Below, one piece after another: positions 7,925-16,442 of a stretch of DNA of 34,319 bases; positions within the stretch are counted from its first letter, which is position 1; each line of letters opens with the position of its first letter. The stretch is from Planctomycetota bacterium (lineage in GTDB: Bacteria; Planctomycetota; UBA8742; UBA2392): the NCBI GenBank assembly GCA_020847415.1, contig JADLBZ010000257.1:1-34319 (forward strand). The letters run 5' to 3'. Position numbers and translations under genes: made by a program. The notes under the pieces are model-generated. The model worked only from the letters and a program-made list of their open reading frames with translations, ran no database searches and was not told the origin of the DNA.

Positions 7925-7954
7925 CAGGGGGCGAGGACCGGTCCTCGCCCCCTG
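7925..7954 (-). terminator. 30-bp perfect palindrome directly after the rne stop codon
   Basis: A gapless 30-bp inverted repeat (half-site CAGGGGGCGAGGACC) that abuts the rne TAG on its 3' side. It would fold as a very stable GC hairpin with a minimal loop, followed on the minus strand by TGTTTG. Most likely it ends transcription or protects the 3' end of the rne mRNA. Confidence 0.65.
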
Positions 7955-10900
7955 CTATCGCTTCCGGCCGCCGTGCACCAAAGCCTTCTTGCGCGCGGGC
8001 TTGCGGGTGGCACCGGCCTTCTTGGCTGGACGGGCCGCCTTCTTCTCGCCATCGGCCTTGGCCTTTGGCTTGGCCGGCCTGGCCGGCTTCCTGGTACTTT
8101 CGCCCTTGGCCGCCTTGGGCTTGGCAGCCTTGGGTTGTGCCGGCTTGCGGCTGGGCGGCCTGCGGCGTCCACCCTTGGCTGCCGGCGCCACGGCGCTGCC
8201 GGCCGCAGGTTGCGGGTGCGGCTCGGGCCGCGCTGCGGGCTCGGGTCGCGCTGCGGGCTCCGGCTGGGCGACAGCCGCCGGTTGCGGCTGGCCCTGTGGC
8301 TGTGGCTGCCGCTGTTGCCGGGGTTGGCCCTGCGGCTGGCCGGGCTGACGGTCCCGTCCGCCACGACGGCGCCCGCGGCGATGGCGGCCACGGCGGCCCT
8401 CGCCGTGACGACCGGGCTCGCCCTGACGCGGCTGGCCCTGCGGCTCGCCTGCGGCGCTCTCCACGGCTTCGGCCTGAGCGGCAGGCTCGTGCTCGCGGCG
8501 CGGCTGGGGCTCGCGGATCACTTCCAGGGGCGGCAGCTCCGGCAGGGTGGCCCCGAAGCTGACCGCCTTCTGGGACTCGGCCTGGATGCGCGCCTGGCGC
8601 TGCTGGCGTTCCTGCTCCTGCTCGCGCTGACGGCGCCCGCCACGACGGCGCTTGCGGCCGTTGCGCGGCTCGCCGCCGCCAAAGGTGCCCCCGGCACCGC
8701 CGGAGGCCGCCAGCGGAGCGGCCACGTTGCTCTTGCTCTTGTCGTGCTCGTCGCGCACGAAGGTGTTGATGCGCTGGTCAATGTCGTACAGCACGCGCAC
8801 GGCGCGGTCGTTCACGTAGTAAAAGCGCGTCTGGCCCAGGGTCAGGTCGCGGGCGTATTCAAAGGCGATGCGCTTGCCGAACTCCTCTTCCAGGTCGTCA
8901 ATGTCGGTGCGGAATTCGCTGTGCAGGTGCGAAAGCACATGGGGGTGCACCTGTACCGCCAGCTCGCGCACACGTTCTTCGCACAGGGCCAGCTTCATGC
9001 GCCGGATCAGCGACAGGCACATGGTCTCCGCCGAGTGCACCATGCCGAAGCCCGCGCAGGTGGGACAGGCCACGTAGGTGTAGGCCTTGATGCTGGGTCG
9101 CACGCGCTGGCGCGTCATCTCAATCACGCCAAAGGGGCTCATGCGGGCCACCTTGGTGCGGGCGCGGTCACGGCGCAGTTCGCGCTTCAGTGCGTTCTCG
9201 ACATCGCTGCGGTGCTTGGCGTTCATCATGTCAATGAAGTCGCAGCACACGATGCCGCCCAGGTCGCGCAGGCGCAGTTGCCGGCAAAGCTCCGGAACAG
9301 CCTCCATGTTGGTAAGGTAGGCTGTGCGCTCGGCATCGCCCGCCGAGGTGAAGCGGCCGCTGTTGATGTCAATGCTGACCAGGGCCTCGGTCTGCTCGAC
9401 GTACAGGTAGCCGCCGGACTTCAGGTTCACCTTCTTGTCGAAGATGTGGTCAATCTGGCCTTCCACGCCCGCCGAGTAAAACAGCGGCACCTCGCCCTCA
9501 TAGAGCTTCACGCGGTCGCGGAAAGTGGGCATCAGGGTGTCAAAGAAGGCCAGCACGCGCTCGTAGACCGCCTTGTCGTCAATGACGATCTCGGCGGTTT
9601 CCGCCGTGAAGTAGTCGCGCACGGCCCGGATAGCCGGGTCGCTGTCCGAATACAGCAGCGCCGGCGCCGGGGCCTCGTGCAGCCGCTGGGTAATCACGTT
9701 CCAGATGCGCAGCAGGTAGTTCAGGTCACGCCGCAACTCGTCGATGCTGCGGTCAATGGCCGCGGTGCGGATAATGACGCCCATGCCCTCGGGCACCGGC
9801 AGGCGGTCCAGGATACGGCGCAGCTCCTCGCGGGCCGAGCCGTCCTCGATCTTGCGGCTCACGCCGCCGCGCTGGCTGTTGGGTGTCAGCACCATGTAGC
9901 GGCCGGGCAGGCTGACAAACGTGGACAGGCCGGGGCCTTTGCCGCCCTGGCTGGCCTTGGTGACCTGCACGACGACTTCCTGCTGGCGGCGCAGCAGGTT
10001 CTGGATCTTGGGCAGGGGCCCGCGGTGAAAGCGCAGGGCCGGCCCGTTGGGCGGCGCTGAGCCGTCGCCGCCTGTGGCGGGCGGCGCGGGCGGCTGTACT
10101 GGTTCCGCGGCCGGCGTGTTCTCGGCCTGGGGCTGCTGCTCGCCTTGGGTCTCGTCCAGGACGCGCTTGGGGATGCGGCCTCCGCGCATCTTGGGCATGC
10201 GGCGGCGCCTCTCGCGGGGTGCTTCTGCCGTCTGGGGTGCGTCTGCGGGTGCGCTTTGTGTCTGCGCACTTTCTGCAGGCGCGCCTGCCATCGGCCTGCC
10301 GGCAGCCGGCGCGCTTTCAGCCGGGGGTGCCGCCTGCGGGACAGGTTGCGCGGCATGTTCGACCAACGCAGGCGCTGCCGCGGCGGTTGCCTCCTGCCGG
10401 GGCTGGGCCACGGGCTGCGCGGCTGTGCCGTTTTGCGGCAAGGGCGATCCGCCCTGCTGGGCCGCTCGCTCGGCGGCTTCGCGGGCTTCACGGCGGCGGC
10501 GACCGCCGCGGCGGCCGCGACGACGGCGCTTGCGACCCTCACCCTCGGGGGAACCCGCGGCACCGGGCACGCCCGGCGGCAGGCCCGGGGCCTCGGTGTC
10601 GTCGCCCTCGTCTTCGTCTTCGTCATCCTGCTGCGCGCCCTCGGCGTAAGGCGCGGGGCGCGGGGCAGGCGCCGGCGCAGGCCGTAACGCGCCGTCTTCG
10701 CCCTCGCCCGCGTCATCGGGCAGGGCGGGCGCGTGCTCGGCACCCTCCACAAAATCCGCATGTGGTGCCGCGGGCACCGGCTCGCTGCGGGGCGGCTCAA
10801 CATTCAAGGGCGACTCGGTCAGGCGATGCCCGGGGGCGGGCTCGTTGACATGATCCAGAAATTCGTCCTCGCGGCCGGGGGCGCCCTCTTGGTGCGCGGG

Positions 10901-11281
10901 CTCGTGGGGCACCTCGTGGCCGCCCACAAAGTCCTGCACTTCCTCGACGTCGCGCTCGGCACCGGAGGCCGCCACCGCGTCCTCGGGCAGCGGCTCGCGG
11001 ATTCGCAGGCTGCGCGGGAACAGGTCGGTCAGCGCCGGGTTGTTCTCGTAGGCGTACAGCACATCACTGATGTGCAGGAAGCCGTTGCGTTCCAGGCCGA
11101 TGTCCACAAAGGCGGCCTGGATGCCCGCCTCCACGTTCTCGATCAGGCCCTTGTAGATGTTGCCGACGTGCTTGAGCTGCGAGGGCCGGTCCACGAAGTA
11201 CTCGTAGAGCTTGTTGTCCTCCAGCACGGCGATACGGCATTCGTCGCCGTCCGCCACATTCATCAGAATCTTGCGTGTCAT
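7955..11281 (-). CDS. rne: Ribonuclease E/G with a large disordered insertion in the S1 domain
   Basis: 1108 residues. The S1 domain starts at about 37 (VGNIYKGLIENVEAGIQAAFVDIG) but is interrupted after HISDVLYAYE (about residue 78) and resumes at KIQNLLRRQQEVVVQV (about 425). The roughly 350 residues between are Pro/Ala/Glu-rich with an Arg-rich block (KRRRRGRRGGRRRR). The catalytic core is intact: VSIDINSGR with Asp638 and CCDFIDM with Asp681 are 43 residues apart, matching E. coli D303 and D346. The zinc-link CPTC (C739, C742) is 58 residues further, matching C404 and C407. From about 865 the tail is disordered, with RNA-binding-like Arg/Gly and Gln/Pro stretches and a histone-H1-like Lys/Ala/Pro end. 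It would process rRNA and degrade mRNA. It lies 12 bp after the DUF2344 gene. Confidence 0.92.
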   Translation of the reverse strand: MTRKILMNVADGDECRIAVLEDNKLYEYFVDRPSQLKHVGNIYKGLIENVEAGIQAAFVDIGLERNGFLHISDVLYAYENNPALTDLFPRSLRIREPLPEDAVAASGAERDVEEVQDFVGGHEVPHEPAHQEGAPGREDEFLDHVNEPAPGHRLTESPLNVEPPRSEPVPAAPHADFVEGAEHAPALPDDAGEGEDGALRPAPAPAPRPAPYAEGAQQDDEDEDEGDDTEAPGLPPGVPGAAGSPEGEGRKRRRRGRRGGRRRREAREAAERAAQQGGSPLPQNGTAAQPVAQPRQEATAAAAPALVEHAAQPVPQAAPPAESAPAAGRPMAGAPAESAQTQSAPADAPQTAEAPRERRRRMPKMRGGRIPKRVLDETQGEQQPQAENTPAAEPVQPPAPPATGGDGSAPPNGPALRFHRGPLPKIQNLLRRQQEVVVQVTKASQGGKGPGLSTFVSLPGRYMVLTPNSQRGGVSRKIEDGSAREELRRILDRLPVPEGMGVIIRTAAIDRSIDELRRDLNYLLRIWNVITQRLHEAPAPALLYSDSDPAIRAVRDYFTAETAEIVIDDKAVYERVLAFFDTLMPTFRDRVKLYEGEVPLFYSAGVEGQIDHIFDKKVNLKSGGYLYVEQTEALVSIDINSGRFTSAGDAERTAYLTNMEAVPELCRQLRLRDLGGIVCCDFIDMMNAKHRSDVENALKRELRRDRARTKVARMSPFGVIEMTRQRVRPSIKAYTYVACPTCAGFGMVHSAETMCLSLIRRMKLALCEERVRELAVQVHPHVLSHLHSEFRTDIDDLEEEFGKRIAFEYARDLTLGQTRFYYVNDRAVRVLYDIDQRINTFVRDEHDKSKSNVAAPLAASGGAGGTFGGGEPRNGRKRRRGGRRQREQEQERQQRQARIQAESQKAVSFGATLPELPPLEVIREPQPRREHEPAAQAEAVESAAGEPQGQPRQGEPGRHGEGRRGRHRRGRRRGGRDRQPGQPQGQPRQQRQPQPQGQPQPAAVAQPEPAARPEPAARPEPHPQPAAGSAVAPAAKGGRRRPPSRKPAQPKAAKPKAAKGESTRKPARPAKPKAKADGEKKAARPAKKAGATRKPARKKALVHGGRKR

Positions 11282-11293
11282 AGGCTCCCGTCT

Positions 11294-11959
11294 TCACGAA
11301 AGGGGCGGGGCCGTCGGGAGGTCTTCTTCCAGCAGGGTTCGGGTCTTGGTCACCAGATGGGCCAGCGGGTCCAGCCCCAGCAGCGCCAGCAGGTCGGAGG
11401 GCTTCATGCCCCCCTCTGCCGTGGACTTCAGCCGCATGCGCAGCGTGCTGCCGTGCAGCACCGCCCCCAGCACATAGGCCCGGGCGTCAAAGCTGCGCGC
11501 GGCCTTGCCTTCGCCGCGGCTGCGCGTGTAGGGGATGCCGGCTTTGGCCAGCAGCTCCGCCAGGCGCTGCACTGTCTGTTCGAGAAGCTCCGGCACGGGC
11601 GGCAACTCGCAGGAAAACTCCTGGGCTGCCACGCGCGGCCTGCCTGATGCCAGGACAGCATCTTTCAGCCGCAGCCCGGCGGGCATCTGCGCCGCCAGGA
11701 CCGCCAGTACCCCGGAAGGATCCGGGGGGCCGGCCTCGTGCTGCAGGTCAATGTCTACCAGCTCGTCCAGGCTTTCCACGCCCAGGGGCAAAGCCAGTGC
11801 AAAAGAGACCCTTGGGTGGGGATTGAAGCCCTGGGTGAAGGCCACTCCCAGTCCTGAGCGCCTGAGTGCAAGCTCAAAGACGCGCATCAGGTCATGGTGC
11901 GAGATGAACCGCAGCGCGTCGCGCTTCTCAAAGCGCATCCGGTAACGGCTGATGTTCAT
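11294..11959 (-). CDS. DUF2344 / TIGR03936-type radical-SAM-linked protein
   Basis: 221 residues. The N-terminus RYRMRFEKRDALRFISHHDLMRVFELALRRSGL, the phrase FTQGFNPHPRVSFALALPLGVES and the following D-hydrophobic-D stretch are the hallmark of the DUF2344 family. In many bacteria this is fused or adjacent to a radical SAM protein and lies just upstream of rne/rng. No radical SAM gene lies next to it here, but rne follows by 12 bp, reproducing the usual linkage. Its biochemical role is unsettled; the position suggests an RNA or translation-related function. GGGA precedes the ATG very closely. Confidence 0.85.
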   Translation of the reverse strand: MNISRYRMRFEKRDALRFISHHDLMRVFELALRRSGLGVAFTQGFNPHPRVSFALALPLGVESLDELVDIDLQHEAGPPDPSGVLAVLAAQMPAGLRLKDAVLASGRPRVAAQEFSCELPPVPELLEQTVQRLAELLAKAGIPYTRSRGEGKAARSFDARAYVLGAVLHGSTLRMRLKSTAEGGMKPSDLLALLGLDPLAHLVTKTRTLLEEDLPTAPPLS

Positions 11960-12023
11960 TCCCGCGTTGTGCCTTCTGGACCTGCGAACCTCTCCGGGGC
12001 AGGCTTCTCGAAATCCGGTTGTC

Positions 12024-12126
12024 GGCCCTGCCGGGCCATTTCGCGAAGGGGCGTTACTGCCCTTTCGCGCCTCCCGGGCGGCATGCGCCCGGTACTGCCA
12101 TTCTCCTTGCGGCCGCCAGGCGGCCG
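12024..12126. repeat. Cluster of four consecutive hairpins
   Basis: Four inverted repeats in 103 bp: GGCCC/GGGCC (12024-12037), an 11-bp stem CGCGAAGGGGC/GCCCTTTCGCG with one G-T pair and loop GTTACT (12042-12069), CCGGGCG/CGCCCGG (12074-12092), and CGGCCGC/GCGGCCG (12110-12126). They fill the gap between the secreted-protein gene and the DUF2344 gene. GGCGTTACTGC recurs at 12133-12143, overlapping the stop codon of the upstream gene. They may be terminators or a REP-like element. Confidence 0.6.
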
Positions 12127-12136
12127 TATCCCGGCG

Positions 12137-13234
12137 TTACTGCGGTTTCTCGTCCTCACTGGCACGTTGCAGCGACGCCCTGAAATCAAACTCGACCTCG
12201 AAGGTCGAACGCAGCGTCGTGCCCGGCTGCGCAATCACGCCCGGCACGACGTACTTCCAGCGCACATCGGCGCTGACGCCCTTGACCAGGTCCAGCAACA
12301 GCTCGCCGTCCTTGATCTCGGGCGCTTCAAACTCGGCCTGCAGCGCGCCCTGCTTCACGGTCTGCGCCCTGGCCACCGGCACCGCGCTGAAACTGAACCG
12401 CGCCGCAGTCGGCTCGGCCGCGTTGCCATACAGCTTCTCCAGCTTGTAGGTCACTTCGTAGTCCACCGTGGCGCCTGCCAGCACGCCCATGGGGAAGCGC
12501 CGGGTGACCTTGACGGTCTCGCCCAGCTTCAGCTTCGCGTCCTGCGGGAACTCGGGCTGCAGGCCCAGCATCAGGTGCACCGGGTCCAGCAGCTGGCCCG
12601 GGTAGTTGCGCTGGTCCGCCGCGGCAAAGTCCGCGAAATAGGCCTCATCGTGTACACGGCCGGCCTCCGAAATGCTGAACCACGCACTGGCCGAGCCATC
12701 GCGCGACTGCGTCTCGCGGTTGCTGTTCAGGGTACGCGCGTTCATGCCGGGCCAGCCGGGGATGTTGTTGGCTTCCTTGCGCTCGCCGCCGGGCAGAACT
12801 TCAAAAAAGGCCGACTTGCGCGGGCCGGCCTCGGGGCCGATGTAGCCCGCATACCGCGAGTGGCCGTCGTCTACCAGGAACTCCATCTGCTCGAACGACA
12901 GCGCGCCCCGCAAGTCCGGGCGCCCGTCCAGCTCATCTTCTTCCAGGCGCAGGTCCGCCACCACGATCCAGTTCTCGCGGCGCGAGAAGGCGCCGGCGGG
13001 CTTGCCTTCTTCGGTGATCTGGCCGCTGCGGCGCGAGTTGGTGTAGATCTCGTAGCGGAACAGATCCCCCGCCACGGCCCGGAACGCGGGCTTGATCTCT
13101 GTGGCGGCAGCCTGCTGGGTCACATCCGTGCCCAGCTTGAATTTGTAAGGAGTCACACCCTGGGCCAGGGCGGCGATGCCCAGCGCCAATGCCAGCGCCA
13201 GGGCCGGTACTGCCATCCGCAATGCACGCTTCAA
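12137..13234 (-). CDS. Secreted protein of unknown function
   Basis: 365 residues with a clear signal peptide (MKRALRMAVPALALALALG, cleavage near ALA-QG). I do not recognise the mature part. It is rich in beta-strand patterns, with two similar-looking halves each ending in a conserved-looking phrase on scaling or summation (RFPMGVLAGATVDYEVTYKLEKLYG and PGTTLRSTFEVEFDFRASL), as in periplasmic proteins of all-beta fold. No catalytic motif is visible. It is the third gene of a run with DUF58 and BatA-like genes, 60 bp behind the latter, so it may belong to the same envelope-associated module. A cluster of hairpins follows its stop codon. Confidence 0.75.
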   Translation of the reverse strand: MKRALRMAVPALALALALGIAALAQGVTPYKFKLGTDVTQQAAATEIKPAFRAVAGDLFRYEIYTNSRRSGQITEEGKPAGAFSRRENWIVVADLRLEEDELDGRPDLRGALSFEQMEFLVDDGHSRYAGYIGPEAGPRKSAFFEVLPGGERKEANNIPGWPGMNARTLNSNRETQSRDGSASAWFSISEAGRVHDEAYFADFAAADQRNYPGQLLDPVHLMLGLQPEFPQDAKLKLGETVKVTRRFPMGVLAGATVDYEVTYKLEKLYGNAAEPTAARFSFSAVPVARAQTVKQGALQAEFEAPEIKDGELLLDLVKGVSADVRWKYVVPGVIAQPGTTLRSTFEVEFDFRASLQRASEDEKPQ

Positions 13235-13294
13235 GTCTCTTCCCCGCTGAACCTTACTATAAGGGGGCGAATGCTAGTGCAGGCTTGCCCCCTG

Positions 13295-14686
13295 TCAACC
13301 GGGGTTCCGGACACTTCCTGCCGAAGCCAGTGCCGCCCCCAGCGCCAGGAGCGCTGCCAGCACAGCCGCAAGCGGCGCAAGTTCTGTCACTGCGGGCGGC
13401 GCCGCCCGCAACTCCAGTGCGCCAGTCGGCTCAAACGGGACAGCCAGTGCCGCCCGCCGCGATGGCAGGACCGGGCCGTTGGTCTCATAGGCCGGGCGGC
13501 GGCTGGGGCGCACGCCCATCACTACGCCAATGGCGTTGTCCAGCAGCAGGGCGCCGGCGGTCACCGGCGCTCGGGCAAAAGGGTCGCCGGCAAAACGCAC
13601 CACTCGCCCGTCGGCCGACACGGTGACCAGTGCTCCCAGCACTTCTCCGCGCCGGGAGGCGGTGACCACCGGCTGTACGGAGCTGTCTGCAGGCAGCAGG
13701 CGGTTGTCGGCGACGAAGTCAAGTCCCGCCAGGGGCAGCTCGGCAAACAGGGGATGGCGCGAGTCAAAGCTGGTCTCGGCGCCTGACAGGTCAGCAACCT
13801 CGCCCGCATTCACGCGCACGGCGGGCGTACCTTCGCGGGCCCCCAGCCACAAGTCCGGCAGGCCATCGCCGGTGGCTTGCAGGGCGGCAAACAGCGCCTT
13901 GTGGTTGGCGCCGGACCAGTCCGGGCCCAGGCCCACCCGCAGCTCGCGGCGCGAGAGGATGTACTCGCGGCCCAGGCCGTCGCGCACGCTGATGTCGCCG
14001 GCGCCGGGCGTGAACTCCAGCACCGCCTCGCCGTTGCGAACGCTGGAGCCCGCCGGAACTGCCCCGCTCACGGTCACCGGCCCCGCGCTGGAACGCACCA
14101 CCAGGCGCTCGCGCCCGGCCTCGATGTTGAACACGCAACCGGGCAATGGCTTTGGCAGGCGCGGCAGCACGCGGCCAAGCCGCGCGGCAGCGGGTTCGGG
14201 CGTGGCCAGGAACAGCAGGCGTGCCGAAGCATGGCGCGAGGCGGCTTCAAATTGGGCCAGCTCGGCCGCCAGGGTGCCGGGGTTGAGGGCGGTCATGCCC
14301 TCTGCCCCGCCTGCGGTGAAGAACTCCAGGGCAGCACCGCCCCCCTCGCGCTCGGCGCTGGAGCGCACCTGCGGCAACTGCGGGTCCTCGCCGGAAGGCA
14401 GCAGGCGTTCTACATAGACCGCCACCACGGGTGCCGGGGCGGCGCCGGGCAGCACGGGCCGCGCGCTCGCCAGCGCCCCCACTGCCAGGGCAGCCAGCGC
14501 CAACCACAGCAGCAGGTCCAGCCGATGGCGCCGCGCCGCGGGGGCGGGAGCCCTGGCCGCCACCCGCCGCCAGATCAGCAACGTGCCCGCCGCCAGCACC
14601 ACCGGTCGCGCCCGGCGCAGGGCCAGCCACAACAGCACCGGCACTGCCGCCAGCAGGGACAGCGCGGCTGGTGAAAGCAGGTTCAT
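13295..14686 (-). CDS. BatA-like membrane protein (N-terminal double-TM domain)
   Basis: 463 residues. The N-terminus NLLSPAALSLLAAVPVLLWLALRRARP followed by a second hydrophobic helix (about 56-75, LLLWLALAALAVGALASARPVL) is the BatA N-terminal domain seen in aerotolerance-type operons. The middle resembles a von Willebrand-like or glutamine-amidotransferase-like domain of such proteins, but the MIDAS residues are not evident. Another helix lies near the C-terminus (about 433-455). Its ATG overlaps the TGA of the DUF58 gene by four bases (ATGA), so the two are translationally coupled. Such pairs usually work with a MoxR ATPase; none is in this window. Confidence 0.8.
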   Translation of the reverse strand: MNLLSPAALSLLAAVPVLLWLALRRARPVVLAAGTLLIWRRVAARAPAPAARRHRLDLLLWLALAALAVGALASARPVLPGAAPAPVVAVYVERLLPSGEDPQLPQVRSSAEREGGGAALEFFTAGGAEGMTALNPGTLAAELAQFEAASRHASARLLFLATPEPAAARLGRVLPRLPKPLPGCVFNIEAGRERLVVRSSAGPVTVSGAVPAGSSVRNGEAVLEFTPGAGDISVRDGLGREYILSRRELRVGLGPDWSGANHKALFAALQATGDGLPDLWLGAREGTPAVRVNAGEVADLSGAETSFDSRHPLFAELPLAGLDFVADNRLLPADSSVQPVVTASRRGEVLGALVTVSADGRVVRFAGDPFARAPVTAGALLLDNAIGVVMGVRPSRRPAYETNGPVLPSRRAALAVPFEPTGALELRAAPPAVTELAPLAAVLAALLALGAALASAGSVRNPG

Positions 14687-15540
14687 GGCGCCCCCAGTGC
14701 CAGCTCGCCCAGCAGCAGGCTTGAGACATCGGCCGCGCTGTCGGCCACAGCCAGCGTCCAGCCGTTGCGGCGCGCCAGCAGGGCAAGGTCAGCCAGGTGG
14801 CGGTCAAGTTCCTGCCGGTAGGCGGCCACCAGGTCGGCGTCCAGGTTGAGGGGCAGGGTCTCGTTTTCTTCAGCGCCGGTCACCAGCACGGGCCCGGCCA
14901 GGGGCGGCGAGAACTCCTGCGGCGCCAGCAGCAGGGCCAGCGTCACCTGGGTGCGCCGCCCGGTAAGCTCGGCCAGCGGGGCAAAGGCCTCGGCGGGTTC
15001 CAGACCGTCGCTGATCACGAACAGGTCGCTGGGCGCGCGGCGCAGCGCGGCCAATGCCGCCAGTGCCGAACCGAGGCTCGCCCCCGACAAGGGGCTGGCA
15101 GCACGCAGAGCATCCAGCAGGCGCGGGAAGCGTGCCTGGCCCTCAATGGCCGGCTGGCCCGCCAGGGCCGCCGAGCCGCCCCCGGCCAGGGCCAGGTAGC
15201 CGATGGCCGCTGCCAGTCGGCGGGCGGCAGCGTGTTTGGGGGGCTCGCCTGCCGCCATGGAAAGCGACTGATCCACCAGCAGGGTCACATGCTCGGTGCG
15301 TTCACGCTCGAACTCGCGCAGGTAAAGCCGCCCCAGCCGGCCGTAGGCATTCCAGTCCAGGCGCCGGATGTCGTCGCCCTGCGCATAGGGCCGGTTGCCC
15401 CGGAAGTCGGCGTTGCCCTGGCTGCGGCCGCGGCGAGCCACGCCCTCGCCGGCGCTGCCACGCAACCGCAGCAGGGCGGCCTCCAGCGCCTGCAGGCGGC
15501 GCAGAAAGTCGGCACCGAAGATGTCCTCGCTGTCTGCCAT
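14683..15540 (-). CDS. DUF58 domain protein (VWA-like, MoxR-associated)
   Basis: 285 residues. Residues 43-76 carry the family signature: FRGNRPYAQGDDIRRLDWNA followed by a YLREFERER-type segment. Then LLVDQSLSM gives a MIDAS-like DxSxS (D90, S92, S94), consistent with a metal-binding VWA fold. DUF58 proteins are usually encoded with a MoxR AAA ATPase and membrane VWA proteins, and are thought to help assemble or activate envelope or metal-dependent complexes. Here the next gene is BatA-like (4-bp overlap). The gene upstream runs in the opposite direction, so this gene is first in its transcript. The 92-bp divergent spacer should hold both promoters, though I could not make out clear hexamers. 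Confidence 0.87.
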   Translation of the reverse strand: MADSEDIFGADFLRRLQALEAALLRLRGSAGEGVARRGRSQGNADFRGNRPYAQGDDIRRLDWNAYGRLGRLYLREFERERTEHVTLLVDQSLSMAAGEPPKHAAARRLAAAIGYLALAGGGSAALAGQPAIEGQARFPRLLDALRAASPLSGASLGSALAALAALRRAPSDLFVISDGLEPAEAFAPLAELTGRRTQVTLALLLAPQEFSPPLAGPVLVTGAEENETLPLNLDADLVAAYRQELDRHLADLALLARRNGWTLAVADSAADVSSLLLGELALGAP

Positions 15541-15632
15541 CCCAAGAGAGTCCCGCCCGCGGCGCGTTTCTGCCCGGAATCCTGACGCGGCTTTCGCTTG
15601 AATGCCCCCTGTCGCAACTTACCCTTCCCGCC

Positions 15633-16430
15633 ATGGCGGATACTAACAGCGATGCCTATGCGCCACAGGAGATTGCCCAGCGCGTAGCCACCGTGGGCGT
15701 GGCCAAGGCACGCCGCAACCTCCTGTCCATGCTGGTGCTGGCGGTGCTGGCGGGCGCGTTCGTCGCCCTGGGCGGACTCTTCTACGCGGTCACTGTAACC
15801 GGCTCGGAGCTTGGCTTTGGCATCACCCGCCTGCTGGGCGGCATGGCCTTCAGCCTGGGCCTGATCCTGGTCGTGGTCGCGGGCGCCGAGTTGTTCACGG
15901 GCAATAACCTGATCGCTATGGCCTGGGCCAGCCGCCTGATCACCACGCGCGAACTGTTGCGTGGCTGGGTGATCGTCTACGCCGGCAACGCCATCGGCGC
16001 GATCGCAACGGCAGCGGGAATCTACCTCGCCGGCGTGCATGACTTCGGCAAGGGCGCCGTCGAGGAAACCCTGATGGCAGTGGCCACGCACAAGGCCGGC
16101 CTGGCGCCCTTGGAGATGTTCGTGCTGGGGGTGATGTGCAACGCCCTGGTGTGCCTGGCCGTGTGGCTTGCCATGGCCGGTCACACCGTCACCGACAAGA
16201 TCCTGGGCATCGTGCCGCCCATCACGGCATTTGTGGCCATCGGCTTTGAGAACTCGATCTCCAACCTGTTCTTCCTGCCCCTGGCCCTGATGCTGAGGCC
16301 GGACACCCCAGGACTGCTGCAGGGTTCACTGCTGAACATCGCGCTGGTTACCGCCGGCAACATCGTGGGCGGCACGGTGCTGGTGGCCGGCGTGTACTGG
16401 CTGGCCTACTTGCGCGACACAAAGAAGTAG
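15633..16430 (+). CDS. Formate/nitrite transporter (FNT) family channel with Asn at the central His position
   Basis: 265 residues, the usual FNT length, with six membrane helices. Family signatures are clear: AGAELFTGNN (83-92), LGVMCNALVCLAVWLA, GFENSISNLFFLP (204-216) and the C-terminal GNIVGGTVLVAGVYWLAYLR, which parallels FocA. FNT pentamers move formate, nitrite, hydrosulfide or lactate. At the place of the conserved pore His (FocA His209, in GFEHS) this protein has Asn207, so proton coupling and substrate choice may differ. The ATG at 15633 gives the natural FNT N-terminus; the longer upstream frame is not FNT-like. No clear ribosome binding site precedes it. Substrate cannot be told from context. 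Confidence 0.9.
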   Translation: MADTNSDAYAPQEIAQRVATVGVAKARRNLLSMLVLAVLAGAFVALGGLFYAVTVTGSELGFGITRLLGGMAFSLGLILVVVAGAELFTGNNLIAMAWASRLITTRELLRGWVIVYAGNAIGAIATAAGIYLAGVHDFGKGAVEETLMAVATHKAGLAPLEMFVLGVMCNALVCLAVWLAMAGHTVTDKILGIVPPITAFVAIGFENSISNLFFLPLALMLRPDTPGLLQGSLLNIALVTAGNIVGGTVLVAGVYWLAYLRDTKK

Positions 16431-16442
16431 TGTCGCGTCCGC

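Noticed and set aside
7973-10060. 695-codon open frame opposite rne
   Set aside because: Low-complexity Ala/Gly/Leu mirror of the rne coding strand.
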